Shown here piece by piece: positions 4,909 through 6,242 of a stretch of 6,242 bases of DNA (position 1 is its first letter; each line of letters starts with the position of its first letter). The notes under the pieces were generated by a model that saw only the letters and a program-made list of their open reading frames with translations, was not told where the DNA came from and ran no database searches. The DNA is from Prevotella sp. UBA4341 (GTDB lineage Bacteria; Bacteroidota; Bacteroidia; Bacteroidales; Bacteroidaceae): positions 1 through 6,242 of the forward strand of contig DGTH01000059.1 of NCBI GenBank assembly GCA_002393705.1, written 5' to 3'. A program made the translations under genes and the position numbers.

Positions 4909-6242
4909 CTCTTATACGTTACCACCGGATGCTTTGCGGCCTCCACGTCATCGACACGCCCGATGGGCGTATTATGAGGAGCCGTCTTCACGAGTTCAGG
5001 ATTCTCACGAGCCTCTTCGGCAATGCGGCGCATAACATCGATGAAGCCATCGAGCGTCTCCTTCGATTCGTTCTCCGTCGGCTCAATCATCAGCGACTCA
5101 TGGAACAGGAGCGGGAAGTAAATCGTGGGGGCATGATAGCCGTAGTCAAGCAGACGCTTGGCAACGTCCATCGTAGTGACGCCCGTTGACTTGTCCTTCA
5201 GTCCGTCGAACACGAACTCGTGCTTGCAGAGGCCCGTGATGGGCAGCTCATAGACATCCTTCAGGCGCTCCTTGATGTAGTTAGCATTGAGCGTAGCCAA
5301 TGGTCCAACCATCTTTACCTGCTCACGGCCCAGCGTCAGTATGTATGCATAGGCCCGCATCTCCACAGCGAAGTTGCCTTGATAAGGCGATACTTCGGGG
5401 AACAAATGCTCCAAGCCTTTACGTACGCCAACAGGCCCACTGCCCGGACCACCTCCACCGTGAGGTGTTGAGAACGTCTTGTGCAGGTTGATGTGCATGA
5501 CGTCAAACCCCATGTCGCCCGGACGACATGCGCCCAACATCGGGTTGAGATTGGCACCGTCATAGTACATCAGACCACCGGCTTCGTGGACCATCTCAGC
5601 AATCGCAGGGATATTCGGTTCAAAAAGTCCTAACGTGTTGGGATTGGTCATCATCATGGCAGCCACCTCGTGACCATGTTCCGTAAGTATCTGCTCAAGG
5701 TCATCGACGTTTACCGTGCCGTCGTAGTACGACTTTACTTCTATGATTTCCAAGCCACAGACGGCAGCCGAAGCCGGATTGGTTCCATGAGCAGAGTCAG
5801 GCACGATAACCTTCGTTCTTGCCGCATCGCCACGCTCTTCGTGATACTTACGAATAACCATCAGTCCCGTCAGTTCGCCATGAGCACCGGCATAGGGCTT
5901 CAGCGTAAAGTCAGCCAAGCCCGTCAGGGCACAAAGCGACCGTTTCAGCAGTGTGCAAACAGCCTGTGCCCCTCGTGTAGTGTCGGCCGGCTGCAGGGGA
6001 TGCAGGTTCTGGAACTGCGGCAGGGCAGCCACTTCCTCATTCAACTTCGGGTTATACTTCATCGTACATGAGCCGAGGGGATAGAAGCCGTTATCCACTC
6101 CGAAGTTATTGGCCGACAGGTTTGTATAGTGACGTACAACGGTCAGTTCGTCGCACTCGGGCAGTGCTGCTGCTTCCCGGCGTAGCATGGCAGCCGGCAA
6201 CTCATGGTGGCCAAAACGGTTCTTAGGCAGTGAGCAGCCACG
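4884..6242 (-). CDS. gcvPB: Glycine dehydrogenase (decarboxylating) subunit 2, partial
   Basis: This is the beta subunit of the split P-protein, a PLP enzyme that decarboxylates glycine and passes the aminomethyl group to lipoylated GcvH. The frame is open to the right edge (RGCSLPKNRF...), so the N-terminus, probably some 15-25 residues, is missing; the TTG at 6200 is not the start. Visible landmarks are VVRHYTNLSANNFGVDNGFYPLGSCTMKYNPK, YAGAHGELTGL, VPDSAHGTNPASAAV, MTNPNTLGLFEP, DGANLNPMLG and NLHKTFSTPHGGGGPG, whose Lys (codon 5480-5478) should bind PLP. The GSCTMKYNPK region close to the N-terminus and the GR/GcSLPK-type lead-in indicate a separate subunit rather than the C-terminal half of a fused GcvP. 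About 25 residues usually present between GPVGV and GNF are absent. The last eight residues (RPTPNPSL) come from a repeat. lpdA follows after 34 nt, probably in one operon with gcvPA, gcvH and gcvT off-window. Confidence 0.93.
   Translation of the reverse strand, partial: RGCSLPKNRFGHHELPAAMLRREAAALPECDELTVVRHYTNLSANNFGVDNGFYPLGSCTMKYNPKLNEEVAALPQFQNLHPLQPADTTRGAQAVCTLLKRSLCALTGLADFTLKPYAGAHGELTGLMVIRKYHEERGDAARTKVIVPDSAHGTNPASAAVCGLEIIEVKSYYDGTVNVDDLEQILTEHGHEVAAMMMTNPNTLGLFEPNIPAIAEMVHEAGGLMYYDGANLNPMLGACRPGDMGFDVMHINLHKTFSTPHGGGGPGSGPVGVRKGLEHLFPEVSPYQGNFAVEMRAYAYILTLGREQVKMVGPLATLNANYIKERLKDVYELPITGLCKHEFVFDGLKDKSTGVTTMDVAKRLLDYGYHAPTIYFPLLFHESLMIEPTENESKETLDGFIDVMRRIAEEARENPELVKTAPHNTPIGRVDDVEAAKHPVVTYKRPTPNPSL

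Noticed and set aside
6198..6200. TTG as the start of gcvPB
   Set aside because: The frame continues without a stop to the window edge, and its translation (RGCSLPKNRF...) looks like the family N-terminal region, so the gene is simply cut by the edge.

Overview
The window looks like a piece of a Bacteroidales chromosome, most likely from the Prevotella group. Three things suggest this: a very large exported protein with GLUG-type beta-helix motifs and a C-terminal 'WYTLDG...KGIYINNGKKVAIK' tail, A-rich and weak ribosome binding sites, and a split (two-subunit) glycine decarboxylase next to its own lipoamide dehydrogenase. The genus is inferred from family resemblance and was not tested by a search.

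Left part (1-3459, + strand): a 1049-codon gene encodes an exported, modular, beta-rich surface or secreted protein of unknown function. A 61-residue gene follows about 90 nt downstream; its product has a basic N-terminus and a very acidic C-terminal tail. A perfect 12-bp stem-loop without a T-tract separates the two. They look like one transcription unit. The large gene has a 41-residue extension in front of its signal peptide, and an 8-bp direct repeat (CATGAAAC) brackets most of the DNA coding for it, as if a short element had been inserted in frame.

Right part (3461-6242, - strand): gcvPB (glycine dehydrogenase subunit 2, cut by the right window edge) is followed 34 nt later by lpdA (dihydrolipoyl dehydrogenase). 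Together they supply the P-protein beta subunit and the L-protein of the glycine cleavage system. The other components (gcvPA, gcvH, gcvT) would be expected beyond the right edge. The left and right units converge with one base between their stop codons.

The most interesting signal is a family of short G/C-rich palindromic repeats in the gcv/lpd unit. One copy supplies the stop codon and the last eight residues (RPTPNPSL) of GcvPB. Three more sit inside lpdA and are translated in the same reading frame as proline/glycine-rich inserts (SPLPHREGQGES..., LPLQGDSEGA, GPLPLGEGGE), all at places where the enzyme family has loops or a terminus. Two copies are exact 21-nt reverse complements flanking the lpdA start codon. 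LpdA and GcvPB also each appear to lack about 20-25 residues of a family loop, although the catalytic motifs are intact. This recalls protein-coding palindromic elements known from Rickettsia, but in a different phylum and with unrelated sequence.
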